This document shows, in pieces, positions 49,602 to 60,346 of a stretch of DNA of 60,567 bases; within the stretch, counting starts at the first letter, position 1, and every line of letters starts with the position of its first letter. Below the pieces are notes generated by a model that saw only the letters and a program-made list of their open reading frames with translations, was not told the origin of the DNA and ran no database searches. The position numbers and the translations under genes were made by a program. The DNA is from Lachnoclostridium sp. UBA5725. GTDB lineage: Bacteria > Bacillota > Clostridia > Lachnospirales > Lachnospiraceae. The DNA is taken from assembly GCA_002419585.1 (NCBI GenBank), contig DIGJ01000035.1:1-60567 (forward strand). Direction: 5' to 3'.

Positions 49602-50600
49602 TTAATTTTCTTCATTATCTAGTGGAAATAAGATCTTTTGTACGGACGGATCAAACATATTTTGTTTATTTACGAGTATCGCATCTGTATATACAACATT
49701 TCCTGTTTTTTGTTGTTTTTTTATTAGATGATACGCATTTTCAATTCCAAGGTATCCCATAGCAAAAGGATTTTGGACAATTAGTCCATCTATTTCTCCA
49801 CTTTCTAACATTGCAACGGATATTACGTTATTATCAAATGCAACAACCTGTATCTGATCGGATAAATTCAATTCCTGAATGGCCGAACCCACTCCTAATG
49901 TAGTCCACTCATTAAAGGTGGCAATTGCATTCATTTCAGGATGTGCTTTAATCAGTTCCTTTGTTCCTTGTTTTGCTGATTCAATATTGGACTCAACATT
50001 AATGCTTTCCAAGATATGGGCACGTTTTTCTTTCTTCATCCAATCTCGAAATCCCTTTTCTCGTTCTTGTCCATTGGTTGTATTCTTATCAAAATTAACA
50101 ATACCTACGCTTATTTTCTCCTCTCGATTCTTTAAGATTGCTTTTGCCACCTTTGAACCTGCATCATAATTATTCGTACTAATTTCAGCATCAATATTTT
50201 TCATATTAATACCACTATCGATAATTACAACATAAACACCTGCTGCCTTTGCTTCCTTGATGACCTCTACAGAAGCATTGGTATCAATGATGGATACTAC
50301 AATCGCTTTTATTCCATCTTTTACCGCTTCTTGTATCATCTTATTCTGTGTCTGATAATCCTCTTCGTTGGTTGGCCCTTCAAAAGTTACATTCAGATTG
50401 TATTCACTTGCTGCCGTATTCACACCACGCTGGACCGCTTTCCAAAAATTCGAATCCGTTGATTTCGTAATAACCGCAATGTCCGGTTTGTCTTTTATCT
50501 GACTCGACCATGCTTCTTCCTTTTCCCCACAGGAAGTACATAGGCAAGTTAGACCTACCAAAATCAGGAATAGCATCCCTTTTGTTCTATTTCGATTCAT
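49602..50600 (-). CDS. sugar-binding lipoprotein (periplasmic-binding type I)
   Basis: This 332-residue protein has a lipobox LCTSC near residues 21-25 followed by a ribose/galactose-type binding fold: IAVITKSTDSNFWKAVQRGV, TNEEDYQTQNKMIQEAVKDG, GIVNFDKNTTNGQEREKGFR and QVVAFDNNVISVAMLESGEI. It lies 28 bases downstream of a YesM-type kinase, with no transporter permease or ATPase nearby, so it probably delivers a sugar signal to the kinase rather than feeding a transporter. AAGGAAGACAAAGGGTAT precedes the ATG. Confidence 0.88.
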   Translation of the reverse strand: MNRNRTKGMLFLILVGLTCLCTSCGEKEEAWSSQIKDKPDIAVITKSTDSNFWKAVQRGVNTAASEYNLNVTFEGPTNEEDYQTQNKMIQEAVKDGIKAIVVSIIDTNASVEVIKEAKAAGVYVVIIDSGINMKNIDAEISTNNYDAGSKVAKAILKNREEKISVGIVNFDKNTTNGQEREKGFRDWMKKEKRAHILESINVESNIESAKQGTKELIKAHPEMNAIATFNEWTTLGVGSAIQELNLSDQIQVVAFDNNVISVAMLESGEIDGLIVQNPFAMGYLGIENAYHLIKKQQKTGNVVYTDAILVNKQNMFDPSVQKILFPLDNEEN

Positions 50601-50628
50601 ATACCCTTTGTCTTCCTTTCAACTCCAT

Positions 50629-52380
50629 TTATTCATTTAAATAGATTTTCCTGGCATCTTCTTGTGTAATTTTTGGTAACCGTATGGTAACTTTCGTACC
50701 TTCATCCAGTTCACTTTCAAGGAAAACTCCAAACTGTTCTCCAAAGTAAATCTGAATACGGTCGTTTACATTTTTAAGTCCTATACCATAGTCTTTATTT
50801 CCATCACAATGCAAAATATTTCGAAGCTGCTCTTCTGTCATCCCATTCCCATTGTCTTCCACAATCAAGCAAATTGCATCTTTTGTTTCCTTTGCTCGTA
50901 TTGTAATCTCACCATCCTCTATTGTTGCATCCATACCATGAATTATGGCATTCTCAATCAAAGGCTGTAATATAATCTTATTACAATAATAGGATAACAC
51001 GCCTTCCTCAATATCAAAATGAAAAGCAAACTGATTACTATATCGGAATTTTTGAATAATAAGATAATTTTTTGCATGCTCTATTTCATTTTCTATGGTA
51101 ATTAGTTCGTGCCCCTTACTGATGCTGATCCGAAAAAATTTAGCCAGTGCACTGACCATTTCTACGGCTTTTTCTCTGTCTTCCCGTTCACACATCCATT
51201 GAATCGAATCGAGCGTATTATATAGAAAATGTGGGTTGATTTGTGTTTGCAAGGCCTTTAGTTCAGCCTTTCGCAGCGTTATTTCTTCCTTTTTTACTTT
51301 ATCCATTAACTGTTGAATGATTAGTACCATATGAGCAAAAGATTCCGAAAGCATCTGTACTTCATCAATTCCTTTTATCGACTCATAACGATAATATTCT
51401 GCATTTTTCTCAAATTCCTTCATATCCAATACCAACTGTTTTACCGGTTTCGAAACTTTATTTGAAAATATCTGGATGATAAACCATGCAATTGACATGC
51501 ACATTAGAGCACTAATCGCGATTGTTTTAAGTGCCCTCCATATCTTTTGTTGTACCAATTCATTTGTATAGCTCACACCCACAACCTTCCAAGGATTTTC
51601 CTGTGATGACTTTACGGAATAGATCACATCTTTTTGAATATATACTCCATCTTTCAGTGCACACAATTTGTGAAGTTCCTCTTCTTTTAATCCAGCAAAA
51701 ATAAGTTGCTGCTGTGGATGATAAACTAAATCACCATTGTTATTTACGACAAAACAATATCCATGTTGGCCTATACTTACATTATCAACATAGGATAAAA
51801 TCGAAAAGAAACGAACATCCATTACAAGATATACTTCTTCCCCATAAAGACTTGAATTTAATGAATCGCCAATTGTCGCCACCCAAGGATAGTATGATTC
51901 AAATAAATTTTGTATATGAGGTGCCGATATTTCGTATCTACCCCTAGAAAACATTTCCGGATAATACGACAAACTCTTACTCTGATCTTTTTTTAATTTC
52001 TGATCAATCGCATAATAATTTAACAGTTCCCCATCTTTGCTGTATATCATGATGGACACCAGATTATTCTGCATTTGCAGCATCGACATAAAGGACTTCC
52101 TAATATCCTCTTTTGTATTGCAAACTTTGATTTCATTTTCAAGATATTTTATATCCTGTTTCATTTCATCGGAATAAATCCCTATTGTATTTACTACCTG
52201 GGAAACTGCCTGTTCCGAATTAATAGAAGCTGCCTGATACAGAGAATTCTGATAGATGTGAATGAACGTAATCATACATACGCCAACTAAAAGAATGGAC
52301 AACATGCTAATGAGCAGCATCCAAAAAGTGGACAAAGACATCTTCTTTTTCTGCATCTTTTTCTTTTTCATCTCAAACAT
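50629..52380 (-). CDS. YesM-like sensor histidine kinase
   Basis: This is a 583-residue protein. A basic N-terminus is followed by membrane helix 1 (about 18-40), an extracytoplasmic Cache-type domain (about 45-285), membrane helix 2 (about 290-310) and HAMP (about 310-365). The His_kinase domain has the phospho-His near residue 381 in QINPHFLYNTLDSIQWMC, and the ATPase boxes are QPLIENAIIHG and VEDNGNGMTEEQ. Its ATG overlaps the response-regulator end by 8 bases. The next gene is the binding lipoprotein, suggesting a three-part sugar-sensing unit. Confidence 0.92.
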   Translation of the reverse strand: MFEMKKKKMQKKKMSLSTFWMLLISMLSILLVGVCMITFIHIYQNSLYQAASINSEQAVSQVVNTIGIYSDEMKQDIKYLENEIKVCNTKEDIRKSFMSMLQMQNNLVSIMIYSKDGELLNYYAIDQKLKKDQSKSLSYYPEMFSRGRYEISAPHIQNLFESYYPWVATIGDSLNSSLYGEEVYLVMDVRFFSILSYVDNVSIGQHGYCFVVNNNGDLVYHPQQQLIFAGLKEEELHKLCALKDGVYIQKDVIYSVKSSQENPWKVVGVSYTNELVQQKIWRALKTIAISALMCMSIAWFIIQIFSNKVSKPVKQLVLDMKEFEKNAEYYRYESIKGIDEVQMLSESFAHMVLIIQQLMDKVKKEEITLRKAELKALQTQINPHFLYNTLDSIQWMCEREDREKAVEMVSALAKFFRISISKGHELITIENEIEHAKNYLIIQKFRYSNQFAFHFDIEEGVLSYYCNKIILQPLIENAIIHGMDATIEDGEITIRAKETKDAICLIVEDNGNGMTEEQLRNILHCDGNKDYGIGLKNVNDRIQIYFGEQFGVFLESELDEGTKVTIRLPKITQEDARKIYLNE

Positions 52381-53986
52381 CTCGTACCGATTCCCTCATT
52401 TTATTTGGTGATATACCATAGTATTTTTTAAAGCAATAACTAAAATAATGATGATCACTATAGCCGCATGCTGTAGCAATCTCAAGAATTTTACGTGATG
52501 AGCATAGCAGGTATTCTTTCGCTACTTTCATTCTCTTTTCTGTCAACAGGCTTATAAAGCTATCACCTTGTTCTTTTTTTATGAGAGTGCTTAAGTAACT
52601 TGAGCTAACGTGAAGTCTTTCACTGATAGCCGAAAGCTTAAGGTTTTCGTCACTATATTCTTGATTAATGATTTGGATGGCTTCATCACAAATGAGTTCG
52701 GAGTTATGCTTTCGTTGATTTACTATCATGCTATGTGCCATAAATGCAAACTTACGAATACTTTCCTTTATTTTATCATAGGAATGACGAACTAATAGCT
52801 TATCAGAAAATGACATTTGCTTTAAGAGCAATTCGACTTCCTTTTCCTCAACCGCACTGCTAAGAACTGCATAAATCGTAGACATAAGCTGCATCATCAA
52901 AAATTCGTTATGTCCAATTTCTGGGTCTTCAAACACTTGATTTAAAAATGCATTTAACACATCCTCTTCTGCAGTCTTTAACAAACGTTCCAATTCCATT
53001 GTTATCATATCAACCGGTTTACTTATGTAAGTATTCACATTCTCCATATCGGATATAAATCGAGGTTCTTTGCTTTCCCCAAACGTATATTCACACGCTG
53101 TTACCGCTTCTGCATATGCGGTGTTCCCATTTTTTAAAAACTCAAATTGCTTACTTATGCCAATCTCGCAGCCCTGATTTAAAATTCGATTGGCCCCTTG
53201 TATAATTTCTTTTGAAAAAATCGGCGTATACTTGTCTAGGTTTCGTTTATTATCACTGACAATCGTAATTATTTTTCCATTGGAATAAACACTTCCACAG
53301 CACACATATTTTTTTGCAATTTCATCTACAAATCCAATATGCTCCCATTCTGTACAATTGTATTTTTCTCCTTGCCAAAACTGTATAACCAGCACACAGT
53401 AAAGGGAGTGGTCGCTCACTGCTCGCTTCAGCCCTAGTTCTACTGCTCGCTTTTCAATTTCTATTTCGTTGTCTATATTTCTTGGCACATTGGTAACATG
53501 TAGAGAAACCGTATCCAGAAAGATCGGTAATAAATATAGACTACGTTCATACTCCAACTTTTTTTGACTAAAATCAGACAACGAATGCACATATTGCATT
53601 TTTTTAAATTTCTCATCCATTTTATTTTTTATATTTTGCATTTCTTTTGTCAATTCAGCAGCGGATAATGGTTTTAACAAATAGCTGATTATATTGTACT
53701 CAATTGCCTGCTGCGCATATTGAAAATCATCATATCCACTTAAAAATGCAATATCCATAACCGGACGAACATTTCTCGCTCTGCGAGCCAGTTCTATACC
53801 ACTTAAAAAAGGCATTTTAATATCCGTCAATAAAAGATCCGGTTCGAGCTGTTCCACAAGTTCAAGTGCTTCTACCCCATTCTCTGCCTCGCCTACAATG
53901 CGAAATCCAATCTCATTCCAGTTAATCGTTCGAACGATCGCATGTCGTAATTCATTTTCATCATCTGCAATCAACATTGTGTACAT
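52373..53986 (-). CDS. YesN-like AraC-family response regulator
   Basis: This is a 537-residue protein. A receiver (MYTMLIADDENELRHAIVRT, Asp55 in LLLTDIKMPFLSG, YLLKPLSAAEL) is followed by a long middle region and a C-terminal AraC domain (LKLSAISERLHVSSSYLSTL, ILEIATACGYSDHHYFSYCFKK). It is coupled to the kinase gene and presumably activates sugar-use genes such as the adjacent GH2 gene. GGGAGG precedes the ATG. Confidence 0.92.
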   Translation of the reverse strand: MYTMLIADDENELRHAIVRTINWNEIGFRIVGEAENGVEALELVEQLEPDLLLTDIKMPFLSGIELARRARNVRPVMDIAFLSGYDDFQYAQQAIEYNIISYLLKPLSAAELTKEMQNIKNKMDEKFKKMQYVHSLSDFSQKKLEYERSLYLLPIFLDTVSLHVTNVPRNIDNEIEIEKRAVELGLKRAVSDHSLYCVLVIQFWQGEKYNCTEWEHIGFVDEIAKKYVCCGSVYSNGKIITIVSDNKRNLDKYTPIFSKEIIQGANRILNQGCEIGISKQFEFLKNGNTAYAEAVTACEYTFGESKEPRFISDMENVNTYISKPVDMITMELERLLKTAEEDVLNAFLNQVFEDPEIGHNEFLMMQLMSTIYAVLSSAVEEKEVELLLKQMSFSDKLLVRHSYDKIKESIRKFAFMAHSMIVNQRKHNSELICDEAIQIINQEYSDENLKLSAISERLHVSSSYLSTLIKKEQGDSFISLLTEKRMKVAKEYLLCSSRKILEIATACGYSDHHYFSYCFKKYYGISPNKMRESVRDV

Positions 53987-54057
53987 AAGCTTTTTCTTTC
54001 CTCCCTCGTTGTAACTAATCCCCTTTTATATTGCTTTATTCTCGTAAAATGTATAGT

Positions 54058-54092
54058 AAGCCATCCTCTGACCAAACGGACAGAGGATGGCT
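54058..54092 (-). terminator. terminator of the GH2 gene
   Basis: AAGCCATCCTCTG (54058-54070) pairs with CAGAGGATGGCT (54081-54092) around a 10-base loop, 9 bases from the stop codon. The T tract is weak. Confidence 0.6.
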
Positions 54093-54100
54093 ATACACTA

Positions 54101-57100
54101 CTATTTTACAACAATTTCTATTTTTTTCTTTTTATTTCCAACTTTAATTATAAGCTTAGCCTTTCCTTTTTTCAAGGCTCTTACTTTACCAGTTTTGCTT
54201 ACTCGTAAAACCTTTTTGTTGGAGGAAGTAATTGAAACATCCGATTTTTTATAACCTGATAATTTCAAATCGTATTTATATACTGCTCCTTCCTTTACCG
54301 TATCCTTTCCACTTACACGAAAGGTTGCCGGCTTTACCGTTACGTTTACTTCCTTGGTAATGGTTTCTTTGTCGTATACCACCTTAACTGTCATCTTTAC
54401 TGTTCCAGCTTTTTTCGCAATTACTTTTCCATCTTTACTGATTGTCGCGATTGACTTGTCTGAGGATGAATATGTAATCTTAGCGTCTTTTGCTTTTACT
54501 CCTTTTGGAAGTTTTACATCTAAAAGTTGTGACGCTTTTGTCGTACCATCAATGAAAAGATTTACTTTCTTTGTAACAGTAATAGTATCTGCCTTTGATG
54601 GTGCTGATGTTGGTTTCGGTGTTGCAGTTGGTTTCGGTGTAGTTGTTGGTACTGGTGTTGGTTTCTTAGTAGGTATTGGACCTACAGGATCACTGCTAGG
54701 TTCTGGTGATGTACTAGGCGTCGCTTTTGTAACAATAATATTAAATGTCTTAGCTGCTAAGTTTTTACCGTCTGCATCTTTTCCGTTTGCTAATACTGTA
54801 ATTGTTGCTTTTCCTTCTTTCAAGCCTTTTACATAAACCTTGCTGCTAATAGTATTTCCATCTGTCAATACTTTAGTTGTGTAGGTTCCATCCTTTTGTT
54901 CTGATAGTTTCGCACATTGTGCATTATCTGAGTTATATGTAATTGTCTTATCAGTAGCATTTTCCGGTCCCACTATAGATGAAATGGATTCTGTTTCTCC
55001 AACTTTGAGTGTAATCGTCTTTCCATCTTTCGGAGCACTGCCAGCACTTGCGGAAAAGCTGGTAATTGGACGATAAATGGATTCTACAGTGGTATTACTA
55101 AAATCATACCAAAGCTGTACATCTGCATCTGATTTGTCGATTGCAGCTGTTGTTGTGGTACCTTTGTCATAATTCATCTGTCCAATTAATTCTTCTGCAG
55201 TAAGAGCTTTGCTGTAAATTCTTGCAGTTGCGATGCTGTTACCACCTGCTCTGGAAGTTGATTTATCAATACCAATTCCAAGTGGTGCATCATCCTGCGT
55301 TGCTATACCACCTACTGATGCTGTAGTAGTAATAAGTACACCATCAATATATACCATCAAATTTGTACCATCATAAACACCAGCTACATGATGCCATGAA
55401 TTCAAATCAGGCAATGCTCCCAAACAGGTCTTCCAACTACCCGATGTGTTTTTAATAAAGAAGTAAACGGAGTCTTGAGAGACACGGAACCCCATACAAG
55501 CATCACCCTTACTAATAAGTAGATTTGATTCTGAATTTCCTCCATTTGGATTCATCCAAGTCTCCACAGTAAAAGGTTTGGTTCCCTTCATTACTTCATT
55601 AAATTTTGCAGTTACCTTAGCATCTTCCATTGCAAAGTTTCCAGTAAATATCTTACGTCCAATCGTCTTGTCATATCCTAACTTGAAACTTGTTGCATCC
55701 GTATAGGATGTATCAAACGCATTTTGACTCTGATCTTTGAAGGTAACCTTCACACTTCTTCCCTTTAGTGCCTTCGCTGCTTCTAATTTTTCGCTTAATG
55801 AAGTAACCACGTTTGAATCTAAGGTATTAATTACAGTCTTTAAGTCTGCTGTAAATTTCGTGTTGTATTGTTCTTGTAACTTTTCAAGTGTTGCATATTG
55901 TGAATAATCATATACTACAATTTTCTTAACTGCATCTATAAAATCCTGTGCCTTTGTATTTAACAAGTTATTCCAATTTACACTAGCAACCGTGCGATAT
56001 GGTCTACTAATCTGTGTTAAGGTATTTTCTGCCGTAACCTCCGCTGTCTTGTATGGAATCATCGTGTATTCATACTCATAGACTTTTGTAGTAGGTAGCA
56101 TATAAGCACTCAATGGATTTTGACCACAACTTGCATTTCCAGTACCCTGTGACTTATAGTTTACAGACAGGATTGTTTCATTTAGATGTTTAAGCTCATA
56201 TGGATGCTGTGCAGAGGTTAAATCATCTGCTGTAAAGTGTAAAGCACTTGTTTCTAACGTATCCTTTGCTGCAATCAATATAGCACTACTTGTTGCTGCA
56301 TTTGTCACACTGATCCATTTTGTACCAGTCAAGGTACCGGTATCTTGTGTATCCAAATATGGATAAAATAGTTCATCTACCGTTGATTTGTACTCTCCAA
56401 CCATAGCAAAACTATTGCGGTCAGAACAGCTTTCTACTGGACCATTTCCATACCAGGTTACTTGTTCATATCCAGCAGGCAATGTCAATGTAGAACCAAT
56501 ACGAATGAAGTTCGCGATTTTTGATGCTGTAGCATCTACACTTGTTTTTAATGTAACTGCACCACTTCCATCAATGGTATAAATGATGGCTTCTTTCACA
56601 CCTGTATTTTTTGAAAATGTAAGGTTTACTGTAATTACTTTCTGACCCTCCGTGTTCGTACTTATTACGATTGAGGAAGCCGTTGCTGATGCAGCCATGG
56701 ACTGCCAGCTGCTGTCATAATTATTATTATCGTTATTCATCGGTGCACGCCAGAAGTTTGGAACAGCGCCACTTTCGACTAATGTGTTTCCTTCATAACT
56801 GTAATCTTCCATTGCACCCGTAGTTTTATTTATTTTAAACGTAAAACTTTCACCACTTACGGTTACATAATCCGATGCACTTTCATCGATTGCGATACCC
56901 TTTTGTGATATCACTTTAGCTGCCTGTGCAACTTCGACTGGAAGGCAGAATTGTTCATGCGCAATTTCATGTCCGGCCTTTGCATAGGAAACATCTTCCT
57001 TTAACTGCACGGACAGGTTAAGATAATATTCTGCGCCTGCTTTTAATGTGTCTGGTAGATTCTGTGCATATGGGATATTGAGGTTCTTTGTTTGTTTTGC

Positions 57101-60100
57101 AGCAACATCCTGTGCCGCTAACACACCAGTACCTATTGTTCTTTCATCTTCTTTCAATGTCCATACTACATTATAATCACTTAAATTCTTAAAATTGTTT
57201 TCATTATATACGGATACCGTTCCATCCTTTAGTTGGATTTCATCCGCTTTAAACCAGAAGTTTTGATATACATATTTTGCCTGATACAATTCCGGCTGAA
57301 CATCTCTGTCTGGTGATACCATACCATTAACACAGAAGGAATTGTCATTTGGTACATCTCCCCAATCTCCACCATATCCATAAAAACGTCCACTACTAGT
57401 TTTTGATCCTGTCGTTACAGAGGATGTTGAAGTTACCATTTGACCAGCAGTTGATGTTGTTGAGCTTGAATCATACAAATTTTTCTGTGCATAGCTTTGC
57501 GCGAAATAGTCGTAAATTCCTTGCTCTTCTGGCGACAATTCCTTGATATTGCTGTAATCAATCCAAAGCACTACACTACTATCGTTTGGTGCAATTGCTG
57601 GTAACAAAGAATTTTGTGCTGCTATTTGTTCAGATGTTAATTCTTTATTATATACTCTCGCAATTGAAATTTGCCCATCAAACGTTCTTCCTTTTTGTTG
57701 ACAATATCCAACTCCTAATTGATAACCAGAAGGATCAATTGTTGCATTTGTATTACCTGTCTTAAGCAATGTCCCATCACAGTAAATTTTTACTACTCCA
57801 GCATTATAAGTTACTGCTATCTGATGCCAATTATTTAACCAGCCATTTGGAACATCAACGGTAACAGAACTCCAATTTCCACTATGATAGCCAAAGAATT
57901 CCATCTGTTTATTGCTATTGGTCTTGAATGCCCAAGTGTTATCCCCCTTAGACATAAACACACTGTCACCATCAAGTGCAGTCGGGTATACAACCATTTC
58001 TACTGTAAATGCTTTATTTGCTCCAGTAGTTTCAGCATTGTATGCATCGGTATACTTTGAATCCATCAACATATATCCATTTAGACTTTTTGTGCTTAAG
58101 GAAGCTGCTTCTGGTGACTCATTTATAGATTTTATATTTACTATACCAGTTGCTTTCTGGTTACTGGTATCTTCTATGGAATATTTCTTTGGTAAAGTAT
58201 CAAAAGAAACTAGCCTGGATTGATCAACCCAATCCCATACAAACGCACCAAGCATATTATCGTGGCTTCGAATTGCATCCCAATATTCTTCCATATTACC
58301 AACTGCATTTCCCATGGCATGATCATATTCACAAAGAACATATGGCATATTCTCAGCCGCTCTCGCCCATACTGTAGATACCGATGGATACATGTTACTT
58401 CCCATATCGGTTCCATTTTCACTATTGGATGATTCACTATGTACTGGCCGTGTTTTGTCGTTTTTCTTAAAATACCAGATTAAATCAAAGAACATTCCAT
58501 TTGCATAAGTTGCATTGCTGGAATAATAATTTTCATTTCCAGTCGACCACATTACGTTACAAGTACGATTCTTTAACCGATGAAATGCAGTGACAGTTCG
58601 GTCCATTGCAAGCTTTTTAAAATTAGTCTGTCCTGCTTCACCATTTTTTTTGTCATTCATCAATGCATGGGACTCTAAATTTGTCTCAGCCATTACATAA
58701 AGTCCATATTTGTCACAAAGATAATAAAAATACTCATCATTGCTATAGTGAGATGTGCGAACGGCATTTAAATTATACTGTTTCATGATCAGTACATCTT
58801 CTTCTGCCACTTGCTTTGGTACATATTTTCCATACACTGGATCGGTGTCATGTCGATTGGTACCCTTTAATAATAGAGGCATTCCGTTAATCGTAGTCGG
58901 TTTATAATCCTCTTTCTTAGTGATACGCACTCCAGTTTTTTCATCTACCTGTGTACTGGTAAACTCAATTTCTCTAAAACCAAGTTCTTGCGATACACTT
59001 TCAATATAATTTCCAGATGCATCATAAAGTGTTAGTACAAGGGTATAAAGATTAGGATCTTCTGCTGACCAAAGTTTTGGTGAATATACGGTCATATCCG
59101 GCGCATTTAATACAACTTTCGTCTTTTGTCCATCTTCACTGGCAGCTCCTACACTAGGTACACTAATTGTTTTGCCATTCATGAAGGCAGAACCATCTGG
59201 ATTATAAAGAGCAACGTCTACCTTATAACCTTCTGCTGCTTTATTTGAACTATTTGAAATAGCAAGATCTAACTGCATATTTGCATTCTTATAATTTTCA
59301 TCAAGATCTGTGCGTACAAAATAGTCATTGATATGTATCAATGGGGTTGCATACAAATAAATATCGCGGCAAATACCACCATCGTAAATCATGTCCTGAT
59401 CTTCCATCCATGTTCCATCACAGAACTTATGAACTTCAACTGCAAGAAGATTTTCCTGTCCTTTTGGATTTAAATAATCGGTGATGTCGAAGCTATGAGG
59501 ACTAAACGTGTCTTCACTGTATCCTACTTCTTTACCATTAATATATACATAATAGTTGGACTCAACACCCTGGAAAGATAGATAGATTCTTCCGTTTGCA
59601 CCATACATACTATCATTTACTGTAAAGCTTTTTCGATATAAACCGACCGGATTGTACACAGTTGGAGCCACTGGTACTTCAATCCCACTATCATACTTCG
59701 ACTGCCAAGGCATCTGTACATTACAATAAATGGAATAATCGAATCCATAAGCTGTCCAGCTAGCTGGAAGTTCCAGATTATTTTTCCATTTTACATCATT
59801 AGCACCAACAGACGCTGTATTATAATCTGCTTTATAAAAGTTCTTGTAAGAATCAGACTGTGCTATTTCCTGATTTTGTACAACGACCAAATCCCAATCC
59901 GTTACACTGCTATCTGATCCAGTTAGAAATTGTACATATTTGGAAGCTTCTTTTTTATATTCTTTCGCTCCTGCAATCGCTTTGTCCACGGTATCATATG
60001 CAACAGATAATGTAGAAGAGGTGCTCGCTTCTTGTACATTAATTCCATAGACATCTGCTGCTTTTACTTCTTTTCCATCCACATCCTGGTAAGTAGTTCC

Positions 60101-60346
60101 CGTCCACTCTTTGTGAGTAAATTTTGTGGCCTTATCAACACTTGCATCTTTCACGGCTGTCATCGCATCTAATGCTGCCTGCGATTTTGCTGTTGAGTAC
60201 GGTCCCCATCCCGTAACGGTATTTCCTGTAGACGTAGCTAACTTCACTACTTGATTTGTGTCTGCTTTTGCATAGGTAGGGCAATTAAATGATGTTCCTA
60301 CCATAACAATAGCAAGTGATACTGATAATAGTTTTTTTAGTTCCAC
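54101..60346 (-). CDS. secreted multidomain GH2 beta-galactosidase with nested LamG
   Basis: This 2,081-residue protein begins with GTG after AGAGGAGGAGAATT; the longer frame's first seven residues include this ribosome site. A signal peptide precedes LacZ-type domains 1-2 (about 100-460). The catalytic barrel has acid/base Glu about 603 (MWSTGNENYY) and nucleophile Glu about 673 (LCEYDHAMGNAVG). A LamG domain (about 720-930) interrupts the barrel before YGGDWGDVPNDNSFCVNGM (about 991). Small-chain domain (about 1150-1430), a second LamG (about 1535-1735), Big_2 domains and a Pro/Thr linker complete it. It should act outside the cell on beta-galactosides of plant glycans. Confidence 0.9.
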   Translation of the reverse strand: MELKKLLSVSLAIVMVGTSFNCPTYAKADTNQVVKLATSTGNTVTGWGPYSTAKSQAALDAMTAVKDASVDKATKFTHKEWTGTTYQDVDGKEVKAADVYGINVQEASTSSTLSVAYDTVDKAIAGAKEYKKEASKYVQFLTGSDSSVTDWDLVVVQNQEIAQSDSYKNFYKADYNTASVGANDVKWKNNLELPASWTAYGFDYSIYCNVQMPWQSKYDSGIEVPVAPTVYNPVGLYRKSFTVNDSMYGANGRIYLSFQGVESNYYVYINGKEVGYSEDTFSPHSFDITDYLNPKGQENLLAVEVHKFCDGTWMEDQDMIYDGGICRDIYLYATPLIHINDYFVRTDLDENYKNANMQLDLAISNSSNKAAEGYKVDVALYNPDGSAFMNGKTISVPSVGAASEDGQKTKVVLNAPDMTVYSPKLWSAEDPNLYTLVLTLYDASGNYIESVSQELGFREIEFTSTQVDEKTGVRITKKEDYKPTTINGMPLLLKGTNRHDTDPVYGKYVPKQVAEEDVLIMKQYNLNAVRTSHYSNDEYFYYLCDKYGLYVMAETNLESHALMNDKKNGEAGQTNFKKLAMDRTVTAFHRLKNRTCNVMWSTGNENYYSSNATYANGMFFDLIWYFKKNDKTRPVHSESSNSENGTDMGSNMYPSVSTVWARAAENMPYVLCEYDHAMGNAVGNMEEYWDAIRSHDNMLGAFVWDWVDQSRLVSFDTLPKKYSIEDTSNQKATGIVNIKSINESPEAASLSTKSLNGYMLMDSKYTDAYNAETTGANKAFTVEMVVYPTALDGDSVFMSKGDNTWAFKTNSNKQMEFFGYHSGNWSSVTVDVPNGWLNNWHQIAVTYNAGVVKIYCDGTLLKTGNTNATIDPSGYQLGVGYCQQKGRTFDGQISIARVYNKELTSEQIAAQNSLLPAIAPNDSSVVLWIDYSNIKELSPEEQGIYDYFAQSYAQKNLYDSSSTTSTAGQMVTSTSSVTTGSKTSSGRFYGYGGDWGDVPNDNSFCVNGMVSPDRDVQPELYQAKYVYQNFWFKADEIQLKDGTVSVYNENNFKNLSDYNVVWTLKEDERTIGTGVLAAQDVAAKQTKNLNIPYAQNLPDTLKAGAEYYLNLSVQLKEDVSYAKAGHEIAHEQFCLPVEVAQAAKVISQKGIAIDESASDYVTVSGESFTFKINKTTGAMEDYSYEGNTLVESGAVPNFWRAPMNNDNNNYDSSWQSMAASATASSIVISTNTEGQKVITVNLTFSKNTGVKEAIIYTIDGSGAVTLKTSVDATASKIANFIRIGSTLTLPAGYEQVTWYGNGPVESCSDRNSFAMVGEYKSTVDELFYPYLDTQDTGTLTGTKWISVTNAATSSAILIAAKDTLETSALHFTADDLTSAQHPYELKHLNETILSVNYKSQGTGNASCGQNPLSAYMLPTTKVYEYEYTMIPYKTAEVTAENTLTQISRPYRTVASVNWNNLLNTKAQDFIDAVKKIVVYDYSQYATLEKLQEQYNTKFTADLKTVINTLDSNVVTSLSEKLEAAKALKGRSVKVTFKDQSQNAFDTSYTDATSFKLGYDKTIGRKIFTGNFAMEDAKVTAKFNEVMKGTKPFTVETWMNPNGGNSESNLLISKGDACMGFRVSQDSVYFFIKNTSGSWKTCLGALPDLNSWHHVAGVYDGTNLMVYIDGVLITTTASVGGIATQDDAPLGIGIDKSTSRAGGNSIATARIYSKALTAEELIGQMNYDKGTTTTAAIDKSDADVQLWYDFSNTTVESIYRPITSFSASAGSAPKDGKTITLKVGETESISSIVGPENATDKTITYNSDNAQCAKLSEQKDGTYTTKVLTDGNTISSKVYVKGLKEGKATITVLANGKDADGKNLAAKTFNIIVTKATPSTSPEPSSDPVGPIPTKKPTPVPTTTPKPTATPKPTSAPSKADTITVTKKVNLFIDGTTKASQLLDVKLPKGVKAKDAKITYSSSDKSIATISKDGKVIAKKAGTVKMTVKVVYDKETITKEVNVTVKPATFRVSGKDTVKEGAVYKYDLKLSGYKKSDVSITSSNKKVLRVSKTGKVRALKKGKAKLIIKVGNKKKKIEIVVK

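Noticed and set aside
54354..54836. 160-codon hydrophobic rightward open frame
   Set aside because: It is the antisense of the Ig-like domains and Pro/Thr linker of the GH2 protein, with no ribosome site.
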